A stretch of DNA of 64,000 nucleotides from Neoarius graeffei (GCF_027579695.1 NC_083590.1:21478610-21542609); one strand, 5' to 3'. Shown: positions 11,652 through 23,945, counted from the first letter of the stretch. Numbers and translations are program-made. The notes: generated by a model not told the origin, from the letters alone.

Positions 11652-12732
11652 ACATGCAGTGTTTTTGCAAAAGTATTCATCCCCCTTGGTGTTTGTCCTG
11701 TTTTGTTGCATTACAAACTGGAATTAAAATGCATTGGGGGGGGGGGGGGGGGGGGGTTAGCACTATTTGATTTACACAACATGCTTACCACTTTAAAGGT
11801 GCACATTATTTTTTTTTTATTGTGACACAAACAATAAGATGAAAAAACAGAAATCTGGAGTATGCATAAGTTTTCACCCCCTTTCGTATAAAACCCCTAA
11901 ATAAGAGCTGGTCCAACCAATTCACTTCATAAGTCACATAATTAGTTGATTAAGATCCACCTGTGGGCAATCAAAGTGTCACATGATCTATCACATGATG
12001 TCTGTATAAATCAACCTGCTCTGGAAGGACCCTGACTCTGCAACATGAAAACCAAGGAGCACCCAAACAGGTCAGAGACAAAGTTGTGGAGAAGTGTAGA
12101 TCAGGGTTGGGTCATAAAAAAATCCCAAACTTTGAATATCCCAGGGAGCACCATTAAATCCATTATAGCAAAATGGAAAGAATATGTCACCACTACAAAC
12201 CTGACAAGAGAAGGCCCTGTCCATCAAAACTCTCAGACCAGGCAAGGAGGGCATTAATCAGAGATGCAACAAAGACACCAAAGAGAACACTGAAGGAGCT
12301 GCAAAGATCCACAGCAGAGATGGGAGTATCTGTCCATAGGACCACTTTAAGCTGTATGCTCCACAGAGTGGGCGGGGCTTTATGGAAGAATGACCAGAAA
12401 AAAAAGCCATTGCTAAAGAAAACACATTTGGAGTTTGCCCAACAGCATGTGGCAGACTCCCCAAATACATGGAAGAAGATTCTCTGGTCAAATGAGACTA
12501 AAAATGATCTTTTGGGCCATCATGGGAAATGCCATGTGTGGCGCAAACCCATCACCCTGAGAACACCATTCCTACAGTGAAGCATGGTGGTGGCAGCATC
12601 ATGCTGTGGGAATGTTTTTCATCTGCAGGGACAGGAAAGCTGGTCAGGACTGAAAGAAAGATGGCTGGCACTAAACACAGGGCAATTCTGGAGGAAAACC
12701 TGTTTGAGTTAGCCAGAGGTTTGAGACAGTGA
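11652..12732 (+). pseudogene. Tc1 transposon, 3'-truncated, transposase frameshifted
   Basis: The left end reads CAGTGTTTTTGCAAAAGTAT, a common fish Tc1 terminus, followed by a run of about 22 G at 11737-11757. Transposase pieces follow: MKTKEHPNRSETKLWRSVDQ (12045), KPDKRRPCPSKLSDQARRAL (about 12195), MGVSVHRTTLSCMLHRVG, KKILWSNET, then HGGGSIMLWECFSSAGTGKL (about 12577). Several frame changes are needed and homology stops near 12732, before the second and third catalytic residues. The copy is dead. Confidence 0.88.
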
Positions 12733-13215
12733 CGTATGGCCTTACGGCAATGATGGTAGTGCATACGGTTTTCACAACTGCAGTACGGCATAGCTACGGC
12801 AAGCCGAAATAAGCCATGCCCCCTAAGCAAGCTTATTCTGTCGCAGCTACCGTGGCTTTATTTGTATTTTTACTCCACCCAAATTTATGCAACAGATCAC
12901 CTCCAAAATCTGCCATAATGGCCCAGCCATGGTTCTCATGGATCAACCGGCTATATGTCACCTTAACATAAGAGTAGCAATCAAATCAAATAATCAAGGG
13001 TTTGCACTGCTTATGTCCAACCTCTTGAGAAAACACTATTATAACTCAAACAACATGATACTGAATGGAACAGTTGCCATATTATGGCTTTATCAGACAA
13101 TTCCACTGCTAATAATATGTGCAATATATGGACAATAAACTCTCATTATCTAAATCTCTCCGATATTGTCATGATATGTAGATCCATACAGACATAGCTA
13201 AATATCAGGAAACAG

Positions 13216-13248
<33 letters not shown>

Positions 13249-14173
13249 ACAAGACTGTGCCGTGGTGTCTGAAAAGCTGGCAGAATATGTTAACAAACCA
13301 TTTCTCTGTTCATGTAGTGTATAATTGAACGTTTCCCCTTCACTTCTCTCTTCCTCTAATAACATAAGTAAATGTTAAGAATCAATCCAGTGTAACAAGG
13401 AGTGATGAAGAACATGTAGTCCCTCCTTCATGGAAATGGACTCCACAAAGGTGAGATGAAACACACATCATCCTCGCTTCAGTGTGACTGAAGCAACTCA
13501 TTCATACTGCCTCAGTGATTGATGGTGTTCTCTGTGCAGGATGGCAAAATGTTCCTGACTGCATTAAGAGCAAGGGACATTATTTAATCACACACGTATC
13601 CATTTGGGAACAGAACAATGACATCATGGCAGATCAGTCCCTATGAATCATCAGGTTTGCATTAAAGAGGTGCATTATAATTAAGTCCCACTCAGGACTG
13701 TCTTTCCAGATGTTATGCTTACTGATGTGTGGTGGAACAAACAGGGACAAGCAGCACTTTCAGACTGCAAAATTATTTTCTCCCAGAGTGCAAAACCTTG
13801 CTGGCAAAACTAATTAAAACATCCTTCTTAGATTTAGAGTGGGTGAGGCGTGGCATTGGCTTCAACGTAAGAGCTGTACAGCTCATCCAGCCCGTGAAGG
13901 TCTTTTCTTTTTGGTCAAAAAAATATGAACTAATTCTCATGTGTGTTTGTGCTCACAGCTTGTAACCAAATCAAATTGTTAGCTTGTAAACAATTCGTTG
14001 AAATGAAGATTCTTGATGTTTTAGTGAGTCAATAACAGATGCTATTTGTCAATCATTAAAAGAGAAAATCACAGAGTAGACTCCCTTGATGATTTGCGAT
14101 GTTGGCTGGCAGTTATTTTAAACACAAGCTGAGATTTTTATTCCATTGAAATGTAAATGAAAGGTTGCAAATC

Positions 14174-14212
<39 letters not shown>

Positions 14213-14640
14213 TCCAAACTGATAGATGTGTACTACAAAACGACATAAATATGGCTAGTGGAAGTAGAATACCCGTCTCTCACGATTCACAAGAAGCCAT
14301 AACATGGCAGCCAATTTCCTCGAAGCAGTTAAGCTCCTTGGACAAAAAATTAGTCACATGCATCATTTCTTTCTTAATACTTCGTTACGCCTCTCCTAAC
14401 AGCCCAAGTCCTGTGCCAGGCTCGATGTCTACAGAGAGTTCCTGTCAATTTTAGCTTACTCCTCTGCTGCCTGGGTGCAACTGTGATTTGCTTCAGTGTC
14501 AGAAATCTTCACAATTACACAAGCTGTTACTATAGGAAGAATAATGTATTAGAAAAAAATGCATTAATATAAAACTGGAAACTGTTTTGCAGTCAGAATT
14601 AAAGTCAGAGCTAATGTTAGAGAACTTCAACATTCGGACC
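12733..14640. other. No gene seen; two microsatellites
   Basis: (GT)n lies at about 13220-13247 and (AAT)n at about 14178-14213. Open frames up to 83 codons show no family features. Confidence 0.35.
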
Positions 14641-14697
14641 AATCAGAATTGAAAAACCTTATACTTTATATAAAACATTTATTCCAGATTTATATAC

Positions 14698-15660
14698 CTT
14701 AAGATCCATTCCACCGAATCAGTGCCATTTCCGTTCCTAGAAAATTATATGTATAAATGCACATAAAAATGTACTTTAAAATGCATTTCCTTATTACGCA
14801 GAATGTCCTGCACATTGATCTGATTTCAAATTTAAGATATATAATTGTAAGGATTAATAAAAACTACCTAAAACACTGAAAAATAGCATGTGTTACCTGT
14901 CCCTGCACTCTAACTTTATACTTAACTATGAAATATTATGATTAAAATCCTTCAGAAACAGTATTTCTTTTGCACTGTGTGGCTCCATATCCTATCCATG
15001 GTTTAAATATATTTTTTCATAAGAAATCCACAATATCTTAGTTAAAATACACATTTTAGTCGTGTCCCTGGGTTTTCACTCAGTCCTGTTACCCAAACAT
15101 ATTACCCCATCTGACAAATTTGGAACATTCCATAAATCACATGCTCAACAGGAAGTTACACCAGTTGTGTCTTCTGAAGGCCATGGGAAGACCAAAAGTT
15201 AATTCTCTCATTTACTTTTCTGTATATTTGATGATTTTTTAACTTTGACTGATAAGGTCAATGTCAACATACTATCCTGGTACTTAAATTATTTCTTAGA
15301 TGATATTTGTTTATTTTAAAAATACAGATTTTTGGTAAATCACTAGAATGTGCTAAGTGTGGTCATGCTATTAGCGATGACGCCATGTGGCTTAATTCCA
15401 TGTATTAGCTAATCCTAGACTAAAAACTCAGTCCTGTTACTTTCAGTCCTGTTATTCATATAAAGAGTATGCAGCCATCTTTGACTTCAAAACCTTGTAA
15501 AAAAAATAAATAACGTAGCCTGAGGTTGACCAATACACATTTTGAATAGTTAAATATGTGTGTTATTATAATCAGTGTTGAAAAGATATATAATAAATTA
15601 AGTTTAATTTGGGAGTAGTACAACAAGCAAATAGCACCCATTCAGTGGAATGTCCCTTAT
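14698..15660. mobile_element. Possible inverted-repeat DNA element
   Basis: The left end TTAAGATCCATTCCACCGAA and the reverse complement of the right end (TAAGGGACATTCCACTGAAT) form an imperfect inverted repeat about 960 bp apart. Target duplication could not be settled and no protein is encoded. Confidence 0.4.
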
Positions 15661-15664
15661 ATTT

Positions 15665-15773
15665 AACAGCTATTCCACAAAATCAAGTCGTACATGAGCT
15701 GATAGCCGACAAGGCGCGTCGTGCCGAGTTGGCTATAAGCCATGTACGACAAGATTGAGTGGAATAACTGTTT
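15665..15773. repeat. Palindrome, about 109 bp
   Basis: The left arm AACAGCTATTCCACAAAATC is mirrored by the right arm ending GATTGAGTGGAATAACTGTT. The two arms run through GTCGTACATGAGCTGATAGC and its imperfect complement, with a short loop near 15712-15727. It probably is the end of a larger dispersed repeat reaching about 16460. Confidence 0.6.
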
Positions 15774-16620
15774 TATTCTATCCACAGTCACTGGAGTTTA
15801 AGAAAGGGAGCATATTTATTTTTATTTTTTGCAAATTCGTTAAATAAAACTTCATACAAAACATCCAACAAAATAATTTCTGCTTAGAATGTAAACGAAC
15901 CGGCGAAATGACAGGAGCAATTTGTGAAAAATGCTATAATAATAATTCTTGAAAAAGAAAAAAGATATGTTCTTACCATCAAATATTTTTATTCCATATT
16001 TTGTTGCTTTATTAGCTTATCCGGCTCGCCACAGGCGTTGTTCGTCCACAATTTACATTAATCGCTATTCCTCCAACAGGATTGTTCAGATTTCGATCAA
16101 ACTCACACACAGTGTTCCCCAGGTGGGTGTGCATAAAAGTTATCAAGATGGTGGCGCCACCTGTCACATTTACGATTTTATGGGCGTCTGAAATTTTTGG
16201 TGACTCGTCACATTAAACGCTGCTCTTCAATCGGATTTCAAACTCACACACAACAACAGTGGCCGGTCTGAGCTACAGCCTCACTGAGGCTATTTTTGAG
16301 GTTTTAAGAGTAGAGTTTTTATTTTGTCATCCATTGTTTCAGCAACATGCTCCGCCTTTTTTTATTCTCTACTCACAGTATTTGAGCTGATAGCCTAGTA
16401 GTAGAGTAGCCAATCAGAGTGTGTGATTGCTGATATCCAGTGAATATGGATAGAATAAAAACACTTATTCCAGATTGCTCGAGGATTCCTAGCCTGATAA
16501 AATTCACAGTGTCAGTCACAGGGCTTCTCCTGCTGAAGTCATGGTTTCTCCCAAAGTTTCTTCATGCAAGCTTTATCTTCAGGAGTTTTCCCTGGGCACT
16601 GTTATCTTTGGTCTGATAGC
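15774..16620. other. Probable body of the same repeat, no gene
   Basis: 'gATAGAATAAAAACACTTAT' near 16450-16468 echoes the motif at 14674-14690. No coding evidence. Confidence 0.3.
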
Positions 16621-16679
16621 CAAGTAGCTGAGGCACTGATCTCTACACTGATTAGCAATGGCATTAAAACCATTCACAT

Positions 16680-17735
16680 ATGAAGTGAATAACATAGATC
16701 ATCTCATTACACTGGCGCCTGTCAAGGGGTGGGATATATTAGGCAGCTAGAGAACAGTCAATTCTTGAAGTTGATGTGATGGAAGCAGGAAAAACGGGCA
16801 AGCATAAGGATCTGAGCAACTTTGACAAGGGCCAAATTGTGATGGCTAGATGACTGGGTCTGAGCATCTCCAAAATGGTCCATCTTGTGGGATGTTCCTG
16901 GTATGCAGTGGTTAGTACCGAACAAAAGTGGTCCAAGGAAGGACAACCGGTGAACTGACGACAGGGTCATGGGCACCCAAGTTTCACTGATGTGCATGGA
17001 GAGCAAAGGCTAGACCATCTGGTCTGATGCCACAGAAGAACTCTTGGAGCACAAACTGCTGAAAAAGTTTATAGAAAGGTGTCAGAACACCATGTACTGC
17101 AGCTTGCTGCATATGGGGCTGCATAGCTGCAGACTGGTCGGAGTGTCCGTGCTGTCCCCTGTCCACCACCGAAAGCGCCTACAATGGGCACGTGAGCATC
17201 ATAAGTGGACCATGGAACAAGGGTGGTCTGGTCTGATGAATCATGTTTTCTTTTACATCATGTGGATGGTTGGGTGCTTATCTGGGAAAGAGATGGCACC
17301 AGGATGCACTATGGTAGGAAGGCAAGCCAGTAGAAGCAGTGTGATGCTCTGGGTAATGTTCTGCTGGGAAACCTTGGGTTCTGGCATTCATTTGGATGTT
17401 ACTTTGATATGTACCACCTACCTGATCATTGTTGCAAACCAAGTACACCCCTTCACGGCAATGGTATTCCCTAATGGCTATGGCATCTTTCAGCAGGATA
17501 ATGGTTTGAGGAACATGACAAAGAGTTCAAGGTGTTGGCTTGGTCTCCAAATTTCAATCAAGTCTGATCCATAGAGGCCTCACTTCACAACATAAAGGAT
17601 CAGCTGCTAATGTTTTTGTGTTAAATACCACAACAAACCTTCAAAGGTCTTGTGGAGTCCATGGCTTAATGGCTCAGCACTGTTTTGGTGACACAAGAGG
17701 AACCTACACAATATTAATGAGGTGGATTTAATATT
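16680..17735 (+). pseudogene. Heavily decayed Tc1-like transposase
   Basis: Shifted-frame translation from about 16780 gives MEAGKTGKHKDLSNFDKGQI, then ISKMVHLVGCSWYAVVSTEQ and KWSKEGQPV (N-terminal HTH region). Later pieces include RLQWAREHHKWTMEQGWSGL and FQQDN (second catalytic region). Stops and frameshifts are frequent. The N-terminal half recurs in reverse at 56.62-57.0 kb. Confidence 0.8.
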
Positions 17736-17759
17736 AAGGCTGATCTGTTTATAGAGAAT

Positions 17760-18558
17760 CTGCTTGAAGGCACTTGTCTTGTCAGGACATTCTTTTTTTT
17801 CCTTTTGCAATTTTTAATTTATTAAAGAACAACATTCACACTTTTATACCAGTAAAACATTATCAATCATGCTGACATCTTAGCAAATTATCTATATATG
17901 ACAGCACAAGAGCGGCTGTGCCAGGTTTCTCATTAAATTTGGCAGCGTTGGCCTCCATTGACAACGCTGATAAAATGGACAACGTTAATTAAAGGCAGTG
18001 GACGTGGAGTTTAGAGGAATAAGAGGCTACTACAGGACATGCTAAATCAAAACTGTCTGAATAATTTGGTTGTTCACAGACAAAAAGCAAGTCATTGAAG
18101 TGCTGCTGTTGAATCTTCTAGGCTTAGATATGAAATAAAACGCGAAAAGAAATTATTTTGTAGTAGCACAAAGGCTCTCATTAAAGTCGCTACCATCAGG
18201 TAGAGGAGCGATTGATGGAACATTTAACTTGAATTGTGAGATAAATAAAAAATGCAATTACGAAATCCATACAAGCCATATAATGAATAACAAGAAAAAA
18301 AAGATGAGACTGCGCAATCAAAGCACAACAGTGGTCTTTCTTTTATCTAGAAAGAAATGCACATATATAAACGTAAAAACATCAGACAGATCAATGAGTA
18401 CAAAGTGAAGCTACGTTACACTTCAAATTGGTCCTAGTTATCCAGGCATCACTGACTTTGCCTAAGACACTATAAAGTGTTGTGTAATTGTATGTATCTA
18501 GCTTGCCAAGTAGTTTAAAACATAGCAAGGTAATGTAATTTCATCAGCTGTCATTTAC
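17760..18558. other. No recognisable feature
   Basis: AT-rich, no motif-bearing open frame, no inverted ends found. Confidence 0.35.
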
Positions 18559-18568
18559 AGATTAATTT

Positions 18569-18929
18569 CATCTCATCTCATTATTTCTAGCCGCTTTATC
18601 CTGTTCTACAGGGTCGCAGGCAAGCTGGAGCCTATCCCAGCTGACTACGGGCGAAAGGCGGGGTACACCCTGGACAAGTCGCCAGGTCATCACAGGGCTG
18701 ACATATAGACACAGACAACCATTCACACTCACATTCACACCTACGGTCAATTTAGAGTCACCAGTTAACCTAACCTGCATGTCTTTGGACTGTGGGGGAA
18801 ACCGGAGCACCCGGAGGAAACCCACGCGGACACGGGGAGAACATGCAAACTCCACACAGAAAGGCCCTCGCCAGCCACGGGACTCGAACCCGGACCTTCT
18901 TGCTGTGAGGCGACGGCGTTAACCACTAT
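18569..18929 (-). repeat. tRNA-derived SINE, part 1 (interrupted), TSD AGATTAATTT
   Basis: Minus-strand SINE with tail at 18569 (CATCTCATCTCATTATTTCT) running to AACCACTAT. It is interrupted by the element at 18930-20373 and resumes at 20374 with ATACCACCGTGCCACC. The 10-bp SINE target duplication AGATTAATTT is at 18559-18568 and 20393-20402, which proves that both parts are one insertion. Confidence 0.93.
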
Positions 18930-19492
18930 AGACCCTTTTCAGTCACGTGACCTTCGTAAACGCGACCACCATTTTGGACATGTAGCGGACTTCGGCTCGA
19001 ATTGGTTTGAATGCGAGGAAGGCGACAAACGGAGAACATACAAGAAAAAGGAGCGAGATGCAGAAAATACCTTTGCTATCCAGCGACGTAGGGCATTTAC
19101 AGGGCGAGCAGAGGGAGAAATAACAACAGTAACGGCACATTAGCAACGCTGTACAGAAATAACGGTTTATGGCACAGACCCTTTCGGTTCTCGCTCATCT
19201 AGCTGCTACAATGACTGCTTAGACTGCAACAATAATACCGAACACACATTTAAGTATCCGTCGTAAAGACGTGAAACTCATCGAGTGACGAGTGTGTTCA
19301 TTGATAAGCTAACACAATCTAAAAGTAGACATACCATCACACTGCCCTGGCGCTGTGTACAGTTTACCTTCTATGGTTTGTGCACTCACTATTTGCCATT
19401 ACTTTCTCCAACCGTTGTGACAGATTACAGGGAACGGCCTGGATTTAAGAGACAAATACATGCTCCTCTTGTTTTGAACACTTATTTGTAGG

Positions 19493-19864
19493 CAGTGCTT
19501 AATTTGTAAAGTGGGAGGTCCGGAGCGCAGAGGATGAGCGGCTCTGGTGCAGAAAAAAAAGGGGGGGGGGGGGGGGGCGCAGCGCTGCGCTTCTGGGCAT
19601 GTTTTGTAATAACACTGCAAATTAAGTTCATCTGCAGATATTTTGTGGATGTCGTTTCATGAGAGAAATCACCAACAAGACAGATATCAAAATCAGACAT
19701 TAACACTAAATAAACTTGCATTTTTTTATTTAATTATTATTATTTTTTTTGTTATATAGTCAAAAGAGGTGTCGGATCACCGGATCCAGTGTAAATAGCT
19801 GCCGGAGCCAACGCCCGAGGTTCCGGAGCGCGCTCCGGCTTGCTCCCCCTCAAATTAAGCGCTG
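19493..19864. mobile_element. hAT-type MITE (372 bp, TSD TTTGTAGG)
   Basis: Terminal inverted repeats are CAGTGCTTAATTTG and CAAATTAAGCGCTG. The 8-bp direct repeat TTTGTAGG flanks it at 19485-19492 and 19865-19872. Inner inverted motifs (CCGGAGCGC) and a G run at 19561-19577 are present. It is inserted in transposon A. Confidence 0.88.
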
Positions 19865-19984
19865 TTTGTAGGACACTGCCTCTGATCTGTCCTACAGTCT
19901 ACCAACAGCAAAGGAACACAACGCTAGCTAATGTCGTTAGCTAATAGCTACTACAGAAGAACAAAGAGGTTACAATGGGTTATT

Positions 19985-20272
19985 TTAGCCTATTTGGTTA
20001 CACACTCGCCGCCACAGAATGTTAACAGCAATGTAATGCCTTTTCTGGCTAATTTTATTCATCTTGCCTCCAACAAAGTGGTCACTGCACAAGCGCTGGT
20101 ATGCCGAGGGCTGCCAATCTTTCCTGTTTATGGCCGCTATCCATCTTCTCCGTTGGTCAGCATCTACCGGGATCCGATAAAATGATAACCCTTGCCTTGT
20201 TTGTTGATGGTTACTACATCCAGGTGCACAACAATATAGTGGCATGATGGAAGTCTTGCTGAAAATAAACAC
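19985..20272 (-). pseudogene. THAP-domain exon of a transposon protein
   Basis: Within the minus-strand frame the peptide begins MPLYCCAPGCSNHQQTRQG after an upstream MFIFSKTS. It continues FYRIPVDADQRRRWIAAINR and ends with a KDWQPSAYQRLCSDHF segment. The Cys-X(4)-Cys ... Cys-X2-His pattern (CAPGC ... CSDHF), plus the Trp between, is the C2CH zinc module of THAP domains, which bind DNA in P-like and other transposases and in host factors. Only one exon-sized unit exists here and no transposase catalytic domain follows. The frame starts about 100 bp inside the transposon's right end and reads inward, so it belongs to the mobile element, not to a host gene. Confidence 0.82.
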
Positions 20273-20373
20273 TTTCTTTGCTGCCGTTCCTCAATGCTGG
20301 CTGTGGTAAACTACTGGTAGTACATGTCCAAAATGGCGGCCGCGTTTGTCGTGACGTCACGTGAAAAGGGTCC

Positions 20374-20392
20374 ATACCACCGTGCCACCCCC
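20374..20392 (-). repeat. tRNA-derived SINE, part 2 (promoter end)
   Basis: The continuation ATACCACCGTGCCACC of the SINE begun at 18569, ending at the target duplication AGATTAATTT (20393-20402). Confidence 0.88.
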
Positions 20393-20499
20393 AGATTAAT
20401 TTGAACACAGTAAATCAAATGTTTAATATTTTTAACTAAAGTATTGATTGTATATGTAACTACATCACAGCTACAGGGTCCCTGGTACAATCCTGAGCA

Positions 20500-20780
20500 T
20501 ATGTCTGTGAAGGTTCTCAGTCATCCAGGTCATAGTAAAACCATAGGTGCTAAAGAAGGCAACCGGACTTGCTTGGTATTCTTGAAGACATTTCACCTCT
20601 CATCCGAAAGCCTTCTTCAGTTCTGTCTGACTACTGGGGCGTTCCAGGTATTTATCCTTTAGTGGATCAAAAGCAACCTTAAGGAGAGTCGTTGAGGTCA
20701 CATGGGTCGTTGAGTCATCCTGTAGGTGTAGGTCACTGGGGGCCGGGTGTAAACGGTGTTAGCAGCCTAGAGGCTCGTCA
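20500..20780. repeat. Teleost dispersed repeat, left part
   Basis: The segment 'gaaggttctcagtcatccag' and 'aagacatttcacctctcatc' followed by 'cttcttcagttctg' is a recurring fish repeat whose class I cannot settle. It seems to resume after the insertion at 20781-21480 (about 21484-21640). Confidence 0.45.
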
Positions 20781-21480
20781 GGCCAAGTTTACATTAGACC
20801 GTATCAGCAGATCATCAGATTAACGTTTTTAAAACGATTAGTGTGCACACAGCAACACCAATACACGATTCACGTGCACACAGCAACACCAATACACGGA
20901 TACGCTCGGCTCCGCAGGCATCCTGCGCTCCAAATCACTCCGCCCTGAACAGCGAGTGCCCTCTGGAAGGTGCGCACTCCGGCCCTGCGCAGCTCACAGA
21001 GTGCGCGAGTGGAGTGCACAAGCAATGATTCGGGACTGAGCCGCTGTGTGTGTGATCCCAGCGCATATCACTTACCACTTGCAAGTGGAAGGATGGCAAG
21101 CCTAAAGACAATCATAACTACACAATGGGCAGTATTTGCATCAGTATTTGCAGTATTTTCATACTTTTATACTCTTTAATGAAAGGTGATACAAGGCGGA
21201 AGTCCGCGCCGTTTTTCAGCAGTCGCGTCACATGACCAACGCCAGCGAATCAGGAAGGTGGATGTCACAGTGACGTTGTCCAATGACGACGCCAGCTAGA
21301 GCTCAGCACAGCGTATCCGCGTATTCTCAATGTTTACACAGCACCGGACCAGACACGATCTGGATTGAATACGTGGACGCTGGCGGATTCCCGTTTCCCG
21401 GCGTTTCCAGGCGGTTTAATGTAAACGGACAGTGCATCCGCGAAGAAAACGAGACAGATACGGTCTGGGTTCTAGTGTGA
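20781..21480. mobile_element. Probable MITE with inverted ends (..TTAGACCGTATC)
   Basis: The left end GGCCAAGTTTACATTAGACC-GTATC and the reverse complement of the right end (CACTAGAACCCAGACC-GTATC) match best over AGACCGTATC. The interior is CpG-rich compared with its flanks. Target duplication is unresolved. No protein family recognised in its short open frames. Confidence 0.5.
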
Positions 21481-21971
21481 TCTGTGGGCCATTGGCTCTC
21501 TCTGCCATCATGTGAGCCATTGAAGTTAGCTGAGTCTTGGTATGGATGTGTATTCAGTTTTCTGGGAAGTGTGCCAAGAACTGCATTGTATCGTTATCAA
21601 GGACAAACTCAAGGAGCCGTCCTAGTCATGCCTCTGCCCTTTGTCCTGCTATTGTTTTGTTGCCAGATTGTGTTCTGCTGTTTTGTGTTAGCTCTTGATT
21701 AGTTTGCGTTTTTTTTATATCCTGTGTGCCATTATTCATTACAAAGTCAGATCATGCAATTTGTCACTTCTGTGTTTCATTGTAATTTCTGGTTACATTA
21801 TTACTGACTAGTATACAAACAGGACACTTTTTCGATGGAATAAAAACATGTATTCTATTCCCTTCTAGCAGGTTTCAGTCATTTGGTTCGATAGCATGCA
21901 ATATTGTTAGCATATCACTTATCCTATGTGTATTGCATCACTCTACCCAAAGGAGAATGAGCGTTGAATAT

Positions 21972-22041
21972 CTCATTATCTCATTATCTCTAGCCGCTTT
22001 ATCCTGTTCTACAGGGTCGCAGGCAAGCTGGAGCCTATCCC
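21972..22041 (-). repeat. SINE, 5'-truncated 70-bp copy, TSD AGCGTTGAATAT
   Basis: Only the 3' end of the SINE is present (CTCATTATCTCATTATCTCT then AGCCGCTTTATCC to GGAGCCTATCC). It is flanked by a perfect 12-bp direct repeat at 21960-21971 and 22042-22053. A 5' truncation with an intact tail and a target duplication is the mark of incomplete target-primed reverse transcription by a partner LINE. Confidence 0.93.
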
Positions 22042-22083
22042 AGCGTTGAATATGGTTTACGATATTGCATGGTTGTCAAGACA

Positions 22084-22390
22084 ACATGACGTCACACATC
22101 AGAGATGTAAAACTTCCATGCTAGTGAGTGGCTGTGACAATTTGTAAACAAACAAGGCTGACAGGTTTGCTTCGTTAAATACGGAAGATTTTGAGAGAAT
22201 TTTGAAAGAGAAAGATGCGTTGAACATCTGAAAGGAATGTGTATGTACAAAGATAATAATAATATTGGCTGGCTTTTTTTCATGGTCTATCAGATATATT
22301 CCATTCAGCTACTTGTTTTCGACTCATTCAATATCATGCTAGCTGAATGGAATATATCTGATATACCACTCAACGCCAGCCAATAGTATT
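22084..22390. mobile_element. Palindromic repeat, copy 1 (ATATTGGCTGGC...)
   Basis: A hairpin centred near 22310: ATATTGGCTGGC, TTTTTTTCATGG, then ATCAGATATATTCCATTCAG mirrored by CTGAATGGAATATATCTGAT and GCCAGCCAAT. The 22084-22250 part recurs in reverse at 56251-56345 next to the copy at 55757-55888. Confidence 0.7.
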
Positions 22391-22594
22391 TAATTATGGA
22401 ATACTCTGTATTTTGAAAGCCTGCATGTGTTCTGACTTTTGGTATGGACTCAAATTATGATTATTACATCCTGCAACAAATCTATGCACCACAAGTTACA
22501 CTAACTTACTTGGTTTGTGTACATTAACCCAGTTCTAGTTAGCATAATGAGAACTAAGTCACTAGTCCACACTGATCAGCATGGGGCTAATATT

Positions 22595-22845
22595 CATTTA
22601 TTCATATTTAGTAACTGCTTTATCCTCATTAGGGTCATGGTGGATTTGGAGCCTATTCCAGGAACAATGTGAAGTAGGAATACATCCTGGATGGAACACC
22701 AGTCCATCACAGGAGACAATGCACACACATTCGTACGGTATCTGGGAGAAGAGTACCTCAAGGAAGACCACATGGACAAACTCCACACCATAACCAGAGG
22801 TAGGATTAAACCAGGGATCCTGGAGCTGTGAGACGGCAAAGATAT
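22595..22845 (-). repeat. Old SINE-related fragment
   Basis: Diagnostic segments are 'aactgctttatcctcattag', 'ggtggatttggagcctattc' and 'aacaccagtccatcacagg', followed by 'acaaactccacaccataacc'. It is related to but distinct from the abundant SINE and is much older. Confidence 0.55.
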
Positions 22846-23940
22846 AAGATTTTGATTTTTTTTTTAAATGGGAAAAAAGAATCAGATGGGAACAATCTGA
22901 CCACACCAAGGCCTCAAGAGGTTAAATGTACTGCCGAATGAAAAGGCTGGACCTGGTTTTAGCCAAAGGAAAAAAAGCTGATTGGAAACCAGGACATTAG
23001 AGTTGATGAAAATGTCTTTGCATTTCCTCTCTTGCAACAGACTGTACCATTTACCGGTCATTAAATAGATCAAATTTTCTGTGCAATTGTTTTTTAACAT
23101 CCTTTGGCACAGACTATGGTACTCGATGTGGGTGTGAGCCATGAACATTTACTCTAGACTTTGAATGAACGAAGAATCATTTTATCCAAGGGCTTAACTG
23201 GGCTTTAGGAGGCAGGCGATATTGAGTATTGAGCTCAAAGTAGCTCAGCAGTGATGGTTTGGTGCTACTGAAAAGGAAGTTCAAACCTTTGGTTAAAAAT
23301 GTCATGAAGTGAAACTGTAGAGAAGTTGACTGAGACTCCGAACTCTCAACTGCTCGGCTCTGAGCTGGGATTGGAGCCTCGCTCATTTGTTTTGCAATGT
23401 TACTCGCATCACTTTGCAATGCATTGGTCAAAGACAGCAGAGGAAAGGTTCGCTATATCTTATGGATGAATAAATCTTTCAATCTGTTCATATTAAAAAG
23501 CTGAGATTCACTGACACAAAAACACCAGCTTTCTGTAAGAGTGGATTTCTGGCATATTCTGTCACCATCTGTAAATGAAATGTATTTCTAATTGTCCTCT
23601 ACAATCTGATAAACATGCACTTGAGTGAGTTTTGAAATAATTTGTGCCTTTGTGTTTGTAATTGCTGGGCACATTTGGGTTAATATCTACTTGATAAAAT
23701 GCTTTCTGATCTTTCTATTCAGTTATTTTTATTAGTGCTGGATTATTCATATTGTATAGCTGGAAGGTATTTTTTTATTATAGCTAATAAATCATTCATA
23801 ATGTTTCAAAGGGTTTTATTTTCCATAATACCATAATTACTTTTGTTCATAATATAAAAGCTAGAGGGATTTATTTAGGGCATAACTACATTCCTATCAT
23901 ATGTAGGGTCAATTATAGCTAATTTTTTTTTTTTACATTT
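22846..23940. other. No recognisable feature
   Basis: Open frames at 22882-23148 and 23177-23431 (minus) have no family motif. AT-rich towards 23940. Confidence 0.35.
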
Positions 23941-23945
23941 GGCAG

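Larger units (their letters stand above)
18930..20373. mobile_element. ISL2EU-like (PHIS group) transposon A, non-autonomous, TSD AT, THAP exon inside
   Basis: Ends: AGACCCTTTTCAGTCAC on the left, and the right end in reverse complement reads GGACCCTTTTCACGTGAC. Both then continue into a CGCG(A/G)CC(A/G)CCATTTTGGACATG-like inner repeat. Comparison with uninterrupted SINE copies gives a 2-bp AT target duplication (18928-18929 and 20374-20375). A THAP-domain exon reads inward from the right end. A hAT element is inserted at 19493-19864. The two-base AT duplication and the mix of THAP/YqaJ-type exons across related copies fit the ISL2EU group. The superfamily assignment is inference. Confidence 0.75.

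Noticed and set aside
19985-20272. Host THAP-family transcription factor gene
   Set aside because: It sits about 100 bp inside a transposon end, lacks downstream exons, and lies within a nested insertion in a SINE.
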